A DNA stretch of 64,000 bases from Castellaniella sp049671645 (GCF_049671645.1 NZ_JBATVG010000028.1:54723-118722), one strand, 5' to 3'; counted from the stretch's first letter, positions 9,380 to 18,567 are shown. The notes: a model not told the origin generated them from the letters alone. Translations and numbers: made by a program.

Positions 9380-10576
9380 ATGGCCCCCTACTCCCTCAAA
9401 CGTTCCTGCATGGCGGTATTGGCCGCGTCATGCCTGGCAATGACCGCCAGCCAGGCCGCCGAGAAAGAACCCATCCGCATCGGCGCGGTCACCTCGATTT
9501 CCGGCGTCTTCGCGCAACAGGGCGAAGAAGTGATGCGCGGCATCCAGTTCGCCGTGGATGAGGCCAACGCCAAAGGCGGCGTGGACGGCCGCAAGGTATT
9601 GCTGAAGACGGGAGACGACGAAAGCACGCCGAAGGAAGGCCTGCACGCGGCGGAGAAACTCGCGCGCGACGGGTACAAGCTGCTGATCGGCCCCATCGCC
9701 TCCTCGATCACCATGACCGTCGGCCAGAACCTGAACCGCTGGAACGCCATGCTGATGGCCGTCGTCAGCAAGAGCGACAAGATCACCGGCGACAGCTGCA
9801 AGCCGGGGATGTTCCGCACGAACCATTCCGACACCATGGATATCGCCATGTTCAAGGAATGGATGAAGGACATCAAACCCAAGAATTTCGCCGTCATCGC
9901 GGCGGATTACACCTGGGGGCACGATTCGGCCCAGGCCTTCACCAAGGCCGCCGAGGCTCAGGGGAAAAAAGTTTCCCTCACGCTGTTCCCGCCCCTGGGA
10001 ACCAAGGACTTCGCACCCTATATTTCCCAGATCAAGTCCAACCCGGACATCGAGGGCGTCTGGGTGGCGCTGGTCGGGCGCGACCTGATCGCCTATGTCA
10101 AACAAGCGGAAAGCTTCGGCTTGAACGCCAAGACCACGCTGGGCCACGCCATGATCATGAACTTCGTCGTGAACGCGACGGACAACGCGACCAAGGGCAT
10201 ACAGGGCAACATGGAATACGGGGCGGAAATCGACACGCCCCTGAACAAAGCGCTGGTGACGGCCTGGCAGGCCAAGTTCGGTCGCGTGCCCACGGATAAC
10301 GAAGGCTCGGCGTACAACGGCGTGCAGGCCATCTTCGCCGGCGTGAAGAAAGCCGACAGCGTCAAGGCGCGCGACGTCTCCAAGGCGCTGGAAGGGCTGA
10401 CCTACGACACCATCTACGGCGAAGCCACCATGCGGGCGGAAGACCACCAGCTCGTCATCCCCAACTACATCGGCCAGGTCCAGGAAGTGGACGGCGTGCT
10501 GCGGCCCGTCATCACCCACACCTACCCCGCCTCTCTGGTGCCGGGCCCTTCCGGGGAATGCAAGCTGAAGCAGTAA
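9380..10576 (+). CDS. ABC transporter periplasmic substrate-binding protein, LivK-like
   Basis: A 398-residue exported protein. The signal peptide is MAPYSLKRSCMAVLAASCLAMTASQAA, probably cut after SQA, followed by the type I periplasmic fold (PIRIGAVTSISGVFAQQGEEVMRGIQFAVDEANAKGG). The open frame extends upstream, but the ATG at 9380 has an AAGGAG ribosome site and begins the signal peptide. It delivers ligand to the LivHMGF complex. Members near catabolic genes often bind aromatic or carboxylate compounds; ligand not predictable here. Confidence 0.92.
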   Translation: MAPYSLKRSCMAVLAASCLAMTASQAAEKEPIRIGAVTSISGVFAQQGEEVMRGIQFAVDEANAKGGVDGRKVLLKTGDDESTPKEGLHAAEKLARDGYKLLIGPIASSITMTVGQNLNRWNAMLMAVVSKSDKITGDSCKPGMFRTNHSDTMDIAMFKEWMKDIKPKNFAVIAADYTWGHDSAQAFTKAAEAQGKKVSLTLFPPLGTKDFAPYISQIKSNPDIEGVWVALVGRDLIAYVKQAESFGLNAKTTLGHAMIMNFVVNATDNATKGIQGNMEYGAEIDTPLNKALVTAWQAKFGRVPTDNEGSAYNGVQAIFAGVKKADSVKARDVSKALEGLTYDTIYGEATMRAEDHQLVIPNYIGQVQEVDGVLRPVITHTYPASLVPGPSGECKLKQ

Positions 10577-10594
10577 GCGCCGGAAAAACCGGTC

Positions 10595-10620
10595 GGGCCG
10601 GCAGTCTCCCTGCTTGGCCC
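10595..10620 (+). terminator. Imperfect hairpin after the binding-protein gene
   Basis: GGGCC and CAG (10,595-10,604) can pair with CTG and GGCCC (10,610-10,620) around a small loop, with unpaired bases. There is no U-run, so it may be a partial terminator or an mRNA-end stabiliser between the transporter operon and the MFS gene. Weak evidence. Confidence 0.25.
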
Positions 10621-10666
10621 GGCTCTTGCGGGAAGGTTACATTAACGGGATCAAGGAGAAAAAACG

Positions 10667-11944
10667 ATGGGATCCCGTTCCCGCACTATCCCCCTGCCGA
10701 TCGCCGGACTGCTGGCCCTCGCGGTCGCCATGGGCATCGGCCGCTTCGCCTTCACGCCGATCCTGCCCATGATGCAGGCCGATCTGGGGCTGTCGCTCTC
10801 CCAAGGGGGATGGCTGGCCAGCGCCAACTACCTGGGTTATCTGCTGGGCGCCCTGATGGTCACGCACATGAGCTGGCCGCCCGCTACGCTGCTGCGCCGC
10901 GGGCTATGGCTGGTCGTGCTGATGACGGCCGCCATGGGGCTGGACGGCCACTGGGCCGGCTGGCTGGCCTGGCGCCTGCTGGCGGGCGTGGCCAGCGCCT
11001 GGGTCATGATCGGAACGGCATCGCTGTGCATCGCCCGCCTGAACGCGCAAGGCAAGGAACGGCACAGCGGCATCGTCTTCGCCGGCGTGGGCTGCGGAAT
11101 CACATTCGCGGGACTGGCCTGCATGGGGCTGACACTGCTGGGCACGACCTCGTCGCACGCCTGGCTGTGGCTGGCGGCCGCGGCCCTGCTGGGGCTGATA
11201 GGGGCGTCCATGCTGTGGCGATCGCCGGGCCAGGCTGATCCGGCGCCAGCGGCCGCGCCCCGGGAAACCGATACGACAGACATGACGGCACCGGCTCCGC
11301 AGGCCGCGCAGCCACTCGACGCGGCCGAGTCGGACCCGACCATGGCCACGCCTGCCCTCAGCCCGCCGCCGCTGCACTGGGGACTGATCCTGTGCTACGG
11401 GGTGTATGGTTTCGGCTATATCCTTCCCGCCACTTTCCTGCCCGCCCAGGCGCGATTGCTGGTGCCCGATCCCTGGCTGTTCAGCCTGGCCTGGCCGGTC
11501 TTCGGACTGGCGAGCGCGGTATCCACCCTGATCGCAAGCCGTCTGGCGCGACGCTTCAGCCGCCAGCAGATCTGGGCAGGCGCGCAGATCCTGATGGCCA
11601 TCGGCGTGCTGCTGCCGGCCCTGTGGCATTCGCTGGCCGCCATCCTGCTGGCCGCCCTGTGCGTCGGCAGCACCTTCATGGTGATCACCATGGTGGGCCT
11701 GCAAGAGGCCCAGGCGGCCGTCGGCCATGCCGGCGCCAAACGGCAGATGGCGGCGATGACGGCATCCTTCGCCATGGGCCAATTGATCGGTCCGCTGTTC
11801 TTCAGTCTGACGCACGCCTTGTTCGGCGCGCCGCTTGAATTCGCCCTGGTTCTGGGCACCCTGGGCCTGATCGCGGGCGCGCTGCCCATCTTGCGGCTGC
11901 ACGCGGGCGACAAAGCCGCCGTCCCGACGGAGACCCGCTCATGA
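10667..11944 (+). CDS. MFS transporter, YbfB/YjiJ family
   Basis: A 425-residue protein with about twelve hydrophobic segments split by a hydrophilic, proline/alanine-rich loop near residues 185-225. The N-terminus (LALAVAMGIGRFAFTPILPMMQADLGLS) is the YbfB/YjiJ-type signature. It probably exports or imports a small organic compound; direction and substrate are unknown. A strong ribosome site (AAGGAGAAAA) precedes the ATG. Its stop overlaps the following hydrolase start (ATGA), linking the two functionally. Confidence 0.88.
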   Translation: MGSRSRTIPLPIAGLLALAVAMGIGRFAFTPILPMMQADLGLSLSQGGWLASANYLGYLLGALMVTHMSWPPATLLRRGLWLVVLMTAAMGLDGHWAGWLAWRLLAGVASAWVMIGTASLCIARLNAQGKERHSGIVFAGVGCGITFAGLACMGLTLLGTTSSHAWLWLAAAALLGLIGASMLWRSPGQADPAPAAAPRETDTTDMTAPAPQAAQPLDAAESDPTMATPALSPPPLHWGLILCYGVYGFGYILPATFLPAQARLLVPDPWLFSLAWPVFGLASAVSTLIASRLARRFSRQQIWAGAQILMAIGVLLPALWHSLAAILLAALCVGSTFMVITMVGLQEAQAAVGHAGAKRQMAAMTASFAMGQLIGPLFFSLTHALFGAPLEFALVLGTLGLIAGALPILRLHAGDKAAVPTETRS

Positions 11945-12669
11945 GCCCTCCCCATCCTTACGTGCTCGTTCACGGCGCCTGGCACGGCGCTTGGTGCTGG
12001 TCGGCCGTGGCGGAAAGATTGCGACGAGCAGGGCGCCGCGTCGATACCCCCACCCTACCGGGACTGGGGGAACGCAGCCATCTGCTGGGGCCGGACATCA
12101 CACTGGACACTTTCATCCGGGATGTGGAGCGCTATCTGACCGAAGAGGACCTGCGCGAGGTCGTCCTGGTGGGCCACAGTTTTGGCGGGCTGGTGATCTC
12201 CGGCGTGGCCGACCGCCTGCCCGGCCGCATCCGGCGCCTGGTCTACCTGGATGCCTTTCTGCTGCCGCCCGGCCAATCGACTTTCGACACTCTGCCCGAG
12301 GCCGTCGTCCAGCGGCTGGAACATAGCGCCGCCGGCACCGGCGGCATCGCGCCGCCCCGGCCTGAAAGCCTGGGCCTGACGCGGCCCGCCGACATCGACG
12401 CCGTGCGTGACCGATTGACGCCGCAGCCGATCGGCTCCTATCGCGAACCGCTGCGCCTGGAGCATCCGCTGGGCAATGGCTTGCCGGTCACGTACCTGCG
12501 CTGCGTCCAGCCGCCCTTCCAGGCCGTCGCGCAGGCCTATGCATGGGTGCGTGAAACGTATGGCGCCCGCTGGTCCTGGCAGGACCTGGACTGCGGCCAT
12601 GACGCGATGATCAGCGCGCCTGATCAGGTGGCCGAGGCCTTGCTGGACACCGAGTCCGCCAGCCGCTGA
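11941..12669 (+). CDS. Alpha/beta hydrolase (plant-esterase / EstC-like)
   Basis: A 242-residue alpha/beta hydrolase. Oxyanion-hole segment VHGAWHGAWCW is at 10-20, nucleophile elbow GHSFGG has S80, and the candidate catalytic histidine is in CGHDAM near residue 220. The HGAWHG and LGERSH pattern is typical of the salicylate/pyrethroid-type esterase group. It is coupled to the MFS gene by an ATGA overlap. Its last 46 bases overlap, in the opposite direction, the end of the M20 hydrolase gene. Likely an ester- or ring-opening step in the cluster. Confidence 0.85.
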   Translation: MSPPHPYVLVHGAWHGAWCWSAVAERLRRAGRRVDTPTLPGLGERSHLLGPDITLDTFIRDVERYLTEEDLREVVLVGHSFGGLVISGVADRLPGRIRRLVYLDAFLLPPGQSTFDTLPEAVVQRLEHSAAGTGGIAPPRPESLGLTRPADIDAVRDRLTPQPIGSYREPLRLEHPLGNGLPVTYLRCVQPPFQAVAQAYAWVRETYGARWSWQDLDCGHDAMISAPDQVAEALLDTESASR

Positions 12670-13841
12670 TACGCCAGGGTGGCGAAGATCGCCGCCCCTT
12701 GGGGCAACAGCGCATCATCGAAATCGAATTCGGGGTGATGGCAGGTCAGGCCGTCATGCCCCAGGAAGAAATACGCCCCCGGGCAGTGGTCCAACAGATA
12801 GGCGAAGTCCTCGGACGCCATCAACGGCGTGACCGGATCGATGACCTGATCCGCGCCCAGCACGGCGGCGGCGGCGCGTTTCACATGATCCACCGGCCCT
12901 GCCTGGTTGATGGTCGGCGGGGAACTGAGCAGATGGCGGAACTCGATGCGGCAGCCATAGCCCTGCGCCGCGCCTTCGCACAGATCGCGCAGACGTTCCA
13001 GCGTGCGGGCCTGGGCCTCGCGCGAGAGCGTGCGGACCGTGCCGCGCAGCACGGCGTGATCGGCAATGACATTGATGGCGCTGCCCGCCTGGAACTGGCA
13101 GATGCTGAGCACCGCCGTCTCGAAGGGGCTGATGTTGCGGCTGACCACGGACTGCAGGGACTGCACCAGAGCGGCGCCGACCACGATGGGGTCGTTGGCC
13201 TGATGCGGCATGGCGGCATGGCCGCCCACCCCCTGGATGTGGATTTCGAACAGGTCGCAGGCCGACAGGATGGCCCCGACACGCACGCCGACCTGGCCCG
13301 GACCGATACAGTTGTTGTTGTGCAGGCCGTAGAGCTCATCGCAGGGGAAATCCCGGAACAGACCCGCATCCACCAGCGCCTGGGCGCCGGTCAGGGGTTC
13401 TTCAGCGGGCTGGAAGATGAACACGACGCGCCCGGCGAAGTCCGGATGGGCCGCCAGATGGCAAGCGGCGCCCAGCAGGATGGCGGTATGGCCGTCATGC
13501 CCGCAGGCATGGGCCACGCCATCGTGCCGGGACTGATGTTCATGCCCGCCCTGGTCCTGCATGGGCAAGGCATCCATATCCGCCCGCAATCCCAGCGTCG
13601 GGCCCGATCCCAGGCGTCCGTCCAGGACGCCGATCACCCCGGTGGTGCCGCCATAGCCTTCATGGACGACGATGCCCCAGCCGCGCAGCAGCTCGGCCAC
13701 CCGGGTGGCCGTACGGTGTTCCTGGTGGCCCAATTCCGGGTACCGGTGGAAGTCGCGCCGCCAGCCGCGCATGGCCTGCGCCAGATCATCGCCGATCCGC
13801 GCGCCCGCCAGGGCGACCGTATGCGCGACAGCGGCCGGCAC
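12624..13841 (-). CDS. M20-family amidohydrolase (hippurate hydrolase-like)
   Basis: About 405 residues with M20D features: RRDFHRYPELGHQE near the start, the di-metal motif HACGHDGHTAILLGAA, QPAEE with the catalytic glutamate, and GGHAAMPH in the lid domain. Members hydrolyse N-acyl amino acids or amides. The likely start is a GTG at 13,841, three bases after the guaB stop; an ATG at 13,772 would shorten it by 23 residues. It may be cotranscribed with guaB. Its 3' end overlaps the convergent esterase gene by 46 bp. Confidence 0.9.
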   Translation of the reverse strand: MPAAVAHTVALAGARIGDDLAQAMRGWRRDFHRYPELGHQEHRTATRVAELLRGWGIVVHEGYGGTTGVIGVLDGRLGSGPTLGLRADMDALPMQDQGGHEHQSRHDGVAHACGHDGHTAILLGAACHLAAHPDFAGRVVFIFQPAEEPLTGAQALVDAGLFRDFPCDELYGLHNNNCIGPGQVGVRVGAILSACDLFEIHIQGVGGHAAMPHQANDPIVVGAALVQSLQSVVSRNISPFETAVLSICQFQAGSAINVIADHAVLRGTVRTLSREAQARTLERLRDLCEGAAQGYGCRIEFRHLLSSPPTINQAGPVDHVKRAAAAVLGADQVIDPVTPLMASEDFAYLLDHCPGAYFFLGHDGLTCHHPEFDFDDALLPQGAAIFATLAYQRLADSVSSKASAT

Positions 13842-13844
13842 CGA

Positions 13845-15305
13845 TCAATCAGCCCGGTAGTTGGGGGCTTCCTTCGTGATCTGCACGTCGTGGACGTGCG
13901 ATTCACGCACCCCGGCCGCCGTGATTTCCACGAATTCGGCCTGGGCATGCAAGGCGGCGATGCTGGCGCTGCCGCAGTAGCCCATGGACGCCCGGATACC
14001 GCCCACCAACTGGAAGATGATGGCGATGACGCTGCCCTTGTAGGGGACGCGAGCCTCGATGCCTTCGGGAACCAGTTTGTCGACGTTGTTGTTCGGGTCC
14101 TGGAAATAACGGTCGGCGGAACCGTCCGCCATGGCGCCCAGGCTGCCCATGCCCCGGTACGACTTGTAGGACCGGCCCTGGAACAGGACGACCTCGCCGG
14201 GAGCTTCTTCGGTGCCGGCGAACATGCCGCCCATCATGCAGGTGGATGCGCCAGCCGCCAGGGCCTTGGACACGTCGCCCGAATAGCGGATGCCGCCGTC
14301 GGCGATCAGCGGCACGCCCGTGCCTTCCAGGGCCTGGGCCACGTCGGCGATGGCGGTGATCTGGGGCACGCCCACGCCGGCCACGATGCGGGTGGTGCAG
14401 ATGGAGCCCGGGCCGATGCCGACCTTGACCGCGTCGGCGCCGGCCTCGACCAAGGCGAGAGCCGCGGCCGCCGTGGCGATGTTGCCGCCCACGACCTGGA
14501 TGTTGGGGTAATGCTTCTTGACCCAGCGCACGCGTTCGATGACGCCGGCCGAATGGCCGTGCGCCGTATCGACCACGATGACGTCCACGCCCGCCGCCGC
14601 CAGTTTTTCCACGCGTTCGTCGGTGCCATCGCCCACGCCGACGGCGGCGCCTACACGCAACTGACCCTGGGCGTCTTTGCTGGCCATGGGGTGTTCGGTG
14701 TTCTTGACGATGTCCTTGACCGTGGCCAGACCGCGCAGCTGGAATTTGCCGTTGACGATCAGCACGCGTTCCAGGCGATGTTTGTGCATCAGGGACTGGG
14801 CTTCTTCCAGCGTGGCGCCTTCGCGCAGCGTGACCAGGCGGTCTTGCGGCGTCATGACTTCACGCAGCGACACATCCAGGCGGTCTTCGAAGCGCAGGTC
14901 GCGGTTGGTGACGATACCCACCAGCTTGCCGCTTTCGACCACCGGCAGGCCGGAAATACCGTGCAGACGCTGCAATTCGATGGCGTCGCGGACCTTCATC
15001 GTGGGGGTCACGGTGACGGGATCGATGACGATGCCGAATTCGTGGCGCTTGACGCGGGCGACCTCGCGGGCCTGTTCGTCGGCGCTGAGATTCTTGTGAA
15101 TGATCCCGATGCCGCCTTCCTGCGCCATGGCGATGGCCAGGCGGGATTCGGTCACGGTATCCATGGCGGCGGACACCAGGGGGATGTTCAACTGAATGCC
15201 ACGCGTCAGTTGCGTAGTCAGGCGCGTGTCGCGCGGCAGAACCTGGGAAAATGCGGGCACCAGGAGAACGTCGTCGAAGGTGAGCGCTTTTTTGATGAGA
15301 CGCAT
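13845..15305 (-). CDS. guaB: Inosine-5'-monophosphate dehydrogenase
   Basis: A 486-residue IMP dehydrogenase that oxidises IMP to XMP with NAD+. Its opening is LIKKALTFDDVLLVPAFSQVLPRDT, with two CBS domains around residues 95-210. The active-site loop is GPGSICTTR with the catalytic cysteine, and the flap region is YRGMGSLGAM. It is full length for the family. The promoter with a TATAAT -10 lies 28-57 bases upstream. In this window it is separated from guaA by the catabolic island. Confidence 0.97.
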   Translation of the reverse strand: MRLIKKALTFDDVLLVPAFSQVLPRDTRLTTQLTRGIQLNIPLVSAAMDTVTESRLAIAMAQEGGIGIIHKNLSADEQAREVARVKRHEFGIVIDPVTVTPTMKVRDAIELQRLHGISGLPVVESGKLVGIVTNRDLRFEDRLDVSLREVMTPQDRLVTLREGATLEEAQSLMHKHRLERVLIVNGKFQLRGLATVKDIVKNTEHPMASKDAQGQLRVGAAVGVGDGTDERVEKLAAAGVDVIVVDTAHGHSAGVIERVRWVKKHYPNIQVVGGNIATAAAALALVEAGADAVKVGIGPGSICTTRIVAGVGVPQITAIADVAQALEGTGVPLIADGGIRYSGDVSKALAAGASTCMMGGMFAGTEEAPGEVVLFQGRSYKSYRGMGSLGAMADGSADRYFQDPNNNVDKLVPEGIEARVPYKGSVIAIIFQLVGGIRASMGYCGSASIAALHAQAEFVEITAAGVRESHVHDVQITKEAPNYRAD

Positions 15306-15333
15306 AAACTGTGTAGACTCCGGGCAAAGCAGG

Positions 15334-15362
15334 ATTATACGCCGTAGGGCCCCCCGGATAAA
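15334..15362 (-). promoter_or_regulatory. Probable sigma-70 promoter of guaB
   Basis: On the minus strand a perfect TATAAT (15,334-15,339) sits 17 bp after TTTATC (15,357-15,362), about 28 bases before the guaB ATG, giving a short leader. The intergenic space is shared with the divergent response-regulator gene at 15,396. Confidence 0.55.
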
Positions 15363-15395
15363 CCCCTAGAAGAAACCGGCAGGCAGGAGACAGGC

Positions 15396-16067
15396 TTGCG
15401 CATATTGCTGATTGAAGACAACCCTGACCTGGGCGACGCGATCGAGACCAAACTGCGGATCAGCGGCCACAGCGTCGAATGGGCGCGAGACGGCCTGGCG
15501 GCATCGCGCTGGCTGAAGAACGGCGACTGGGACGCCGTGGTGCTGGACATCATGCTGCCCGGCAAGGACGGCTTCGCCATCCTGCAGGAACTGCGCGAGG
15601 CCAATATGGAGACGCAGGTGCTGGTCGTCACCGCCCGCGCCGAGATCGAGGACAGGGTCAGCATGCTGGACCTGGGCGCCGACGACTACATGGTCAAGCC
15701 CTTCGACCTGCGCGAGCTGGAAGCCCGCCTGCGGGCGCTGCTGCGCCGCGCGGCCGGCCACAGTTCCAGCCTGACCCACTACGGGCCCCTGGCCCTGGAC
15801 AGCAGCAACCGCTGCGCGACCCTGGACGGCAACCCGCTGGAACTGGGGCGGCGCGAATTCCGGCTGCTGGAGATCCTGCTGTCGCGGCTGGGCCAGACGG
15901 TGGACAAGGAACGCCTGATGAACCAGTTGTTCTCCCTGGACGAGGACGTCTCCCTGAACGCGCTGGAACTGCAGATTTCGCGCCTGCGCAAAAAGCTGGC
16001 CCACACGCCCATCCGCATCACGACCGTGCGCGGCATCGGCTACCAGGCGGACAGCGATGCCCCGTAA
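15396..16067 (+). CDS. OmpR-family response regulator (TctD-like)
   Basis: A 223-residue two-component regulator. The receiver domain has acidic residues in IEDNPD, the phospho-acceptor aspartate in VVLDIMLPG (about residue 51) and the conserved lysine in MVKPFD. The C-terminal winged helix (LGRREFRLLEILLSRLGQTVDKERL ... TVRGIGYQ) is OmpR/PhoB type. It starts with TTG after GGCAGGAGA. It overlaps the kinase gene by 11 bases and heads the operon that also encodes the ABC importer, which it presumably regulates. Confidence 0.92.
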   Translation: MRILLIEDNPDLGDAIETKLRISGHSVEWARDGLAASRWLKNGDWDAVVLDIMLPGKDGFAILQELREANMETQVLVVTARAEIEDRVSMLDLGADDYMVKPFDLRELEARLRALLRRAAGHSSSLTHYGPLALDSSNRCATLDGNPLELGRREFRLLEILLSRLGQTVDKERLMNQLFSLDEDVSLNALELQISRLRKKLAHTPIRITTVRGIGYQADSDAP

Positions 16068-18567
16068 GCCGTTTTCGATCCGGCAGCGCATCACCACGGC
16101 CGCCATCCTGGTGCTGCTGCTGTCGTCCCTGGGCCTGTTCCTGTTCCTGCGGGACTACGCCCACCGGGCCTCGGACCAGGCCTTCGACCGGGTCCTGGCC
16201 GCGTCGGCCCTGTCCATTGCCGGGGCCATCAGCCTGGAAGACAACCGGATCACGGCGGAGCTGCCCTATGCGGCGCTGGCCATGCTGTCGAGCCAGCAGC
16301 GGGTGTTCTACACCGTCCGCGACACCCAGGGCGGTCTGGTGACCGGCTACGAGGACCTGGACACGGGCATGCCCCTGGCCGATGCCGCCGCCCCGACGTT
16401 CGTCGATCGCCCCTACCACGGCGACATGCTGCGCGTGGCCACGCTGGGGAGGCTGATCAGCTTCAACCGCCAGGCCCGCTGGGTGACGATCCGCGTGGCG
16501 GAAACCCGGGAATCCCGCGATGCCCTGGCCGCGGAGATCCTGCAGCGCGGCGCCATGCCGCTGCCCATCATGGCCGCCGTGGCGCTGATCCTGCTGTGGT
16601 TCGGCATCAGCCGCGCCTTTTCCCCGCTGCGCGGGCTGGAACAGGAACTGCGGCGCCGCCAGCCGGAAGACCTGGAACCTCTGGCCAGCCCTGCTCCGCG
16701 CGAAGTCACCCATCTGGTGGATGCGGTCAATGATTTCATGCAGCGCCTGCAGGCCATGCTGGACATGCTGCACAACCTGGTCGCCGATGCGGCCCATCAG
16801 GTGCGCACGCCGCTGGCCTCTTTGCGGGCGCAGGCCGAAGTCGCCCTGGAAGAAACCGATCCGCGGCGGCTGCACGAGCGGCTGCAGCGCATTTTCCGCA
16901 ATGCCGGCAGCGCCAGCCTGCTGGTCAATCAATTATTGATGGACGCCACCATCACCCATCGCCTGGGGGCCCGCAGCAGCGCGCCCGTGGCGCTGGCCGA
17001 CGTGATCGAGGAAGTCCGTCTGCGCGTCAGCCTGCGGGACACCGCCCGGCTGCGGATTTCAGTGCCGCCCAGACTGCGCCGCGCCCGCCTGCGCGGCGAC
17101 CGGGTGGCGCTGCGTGAAATGCTGCTCAACCTGATCGACAACGCCTTGCGTCACGCCCCTGACAGTCCGGTGGAACTCAGCGTCGATCTCGCCCCCGAAC
17201 AGCGTCTGATCCTGCAAGTGGCGGACCGCGGCCCCGGCATCCCGGACGACGAAAAAGACGCCGTGTTGAAACGCTTCGTGCGCGGCGCCGCGGCCCAGGC
17301 CACCCCGGGGTCGGGTCTGGGTCTGGCCATCGTCGAATCGGTGGTGCGCAGCCACGACGGCACGATGGTCCTGCGCAATCGCCCCGGCGGCGGACTGCTG
17401 GCCTGCGTCAACCTGCCCCTGGACACATCCGGACCGACGCCCGGATCGACGCCATTGATCAGCGCCTGCTGCGGTGCGGCCCTGATGCTGGGACTGGCGC
17501 TCGGCGCCCTGCCCGCCCCCGTCCAGGCCCAGGTACAGACCACCCGCTACCCGGCGCCGCACGCACCCACCGTCACCCTGACCATCGCCGGCCCGACCGA
17601 TACGCCGATCTTCGCGGTGCTGGCGCAGGCCTTCCAGCGCAGCCGTCCCGACGTCGCCATCGTCTACCACGAGGTCGGCAGCCTGGAACTGTACGAACAG
17701 ACCGTATCGGGCGCCCTGCCCCCCAGCGATCTGCTGATCAGTTCGGCCGAAGACCTGCAACTGCGCCTGGCCAACGACGGCTACGCACGGCGCTACGAAT
17801 CCCCCGACACCCAACGGCTGCCGGCCTGGGCCAGCTGGCATTCCGAGGTCTTCGGCTTCACCTTCGAACCCATCGTGATGGTCTACAACACCGACCACTA
17901 CACGGCGGACACGGCCCCCCGCTCGCGCACCGAACTGCTGCGCACCCTGGAACGCCAGGGCCCTCATGCCCGGATCGGCACCTACGACATCACGCGCAGC
18001 AGCGTCGGCCATCTGCTGGCCACCCAGGACGAGATGATCTCCTCGAACTTCTGGGGGATGACCAATGCGCTGGGCCGCGTGGGCGTGCGGCTGTCGGCCG
18101 ACACCCGGGACATCCTGGACCAGATCGAAGCGGGCCGGCTGGACCTGGGCTACAACGTGCTGGGCTCCTACGTGCGGGCCTACCGCACGCGCTACACCCG
18201 GCTGGGCGTCATCATCCCCGACGACTACCAGCTGATGCTGACCCGCTCCGCCCTGATCCTGCGCACGGCCAAGGAGCCGCGGGCCGCCGAGGCCTTCATC
18301 GACTGGCTGCTGTCGCCCGATGGCCAGGCCGTCATCGACCGGGACGCGGGCCTGGGCGCCCTGCCCGAACTGCGCGCGGACGCGGACGCCGCCCCGCCGG
18401 ACGGCAACGACGACGCCCCCCACGCGCCCAGCATCATCCAGCCGATTGCGCTGAACCCGGCGTTGTTGGTGGGACTGGATCAGCAGCGCCATGCCCGCTT
18501 CCTGCAGAACTGGCGGCGCCTGGTCACGGACACCCCGAATGCCGCTCCCGCCACGACAGGACGGTGA
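16057..18567 (+). CDS. Sensor histidine kinase fused to a periplasmic binding-protein domain
   Basis: One uninterrupted 836-codon frame with two parts. Residues 1-458 are a TctE-like kinase: TM1 13-33, periplasmic sensor to about 165, TM2 167-186, H-box ADAAHQVRTPL with H247, N-box N358/N362, G1 DRGPGIP 390-396, and G2 GSGLGLAI 418-425. A third hydrophobic stretch (about 464-487, ending VQAQ) follows. Residues 505-775 form a type II binding-protein domain. This domain resembles the separate binding protein of the next gene: FTFEPIVMVYN vs TTYEPAVFIYN, TYDITRSSVGHLLATQD vs TYDVEKSAVGFMLAVQD, GYNVLGSY vs GYNILGSY. Topology would place it in the periplasm, as a built-in ligand sensor. Salmonella PgtB/PgtC, with separate kinase and periplasmic protein, is a conceptual relative. 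Confidence 0.88.
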   Translation: MPRKPFSIRQRITTAAILVLLLSSLGLFLFLRDYAHRASDQAFDRVLAASALSIAGAISLEDNRITAELPYAALAMLSSQQRVFYTVRDTQGGLVTGYEDLDTGMPLADAAAPTFVDRPYHGDMLRVATLGRLISFNRQARWVTIRVAETRESRDALAAEILQRGAMPLPIMAAVALILLWFGISRAFSPLRGLEQELRRRQPEDLEPLASPAPREVTHLVDAVNDFMQRLQAMLDMLHNLVADAAHQVRTPLASLRAQAEVALEETDPRRLHERLQRIFRNAGSASLLVNQLLMDATITHRLGARSSAPVALADVIEEVRLRVSLRDTARLRISVPPRLRRARLRGDRVALREMLLNLIDNALRHAPDSPVELSVDLAPEQRLILQVADRGPGIPDDEKDAVLKRFVRGAAAQATPGSGLGLAIVESVVRSHDGTMVLRNRPGGGLLACVNLPLDTSGPTPGSTPLISACCGAALMLGLALGALPAPVQAQVQTTRYPAPHAPTVTLTIAGPTDTPIFAVLAQAFQRSRPDVAIVYHEVGSLELYEQTVSGALPPSDLLISSAEDLQLRLANDGYARRYESPDTQRLPAWASWHSEVFGFTFEPIVMVYNTDHYTADTAPRSRTELLRTLERQGPHARIGTYDITRSSVGHLLATQDEMISSNFWGMTNALGRVGVRLSADTRDILDQIEAGRLDLGYNVLGSYVRAYRTRYTRLGVIIPDDYQLMLTRSALILRTAKEPRAAEAFIDWLLSPDGQAVIDRDAGLGALPELRADADAAPPDGNDDAPHAPSIIQPIALNPALLVGLDQQRHARFLQNWRRLVTDTPNAAPATTGR

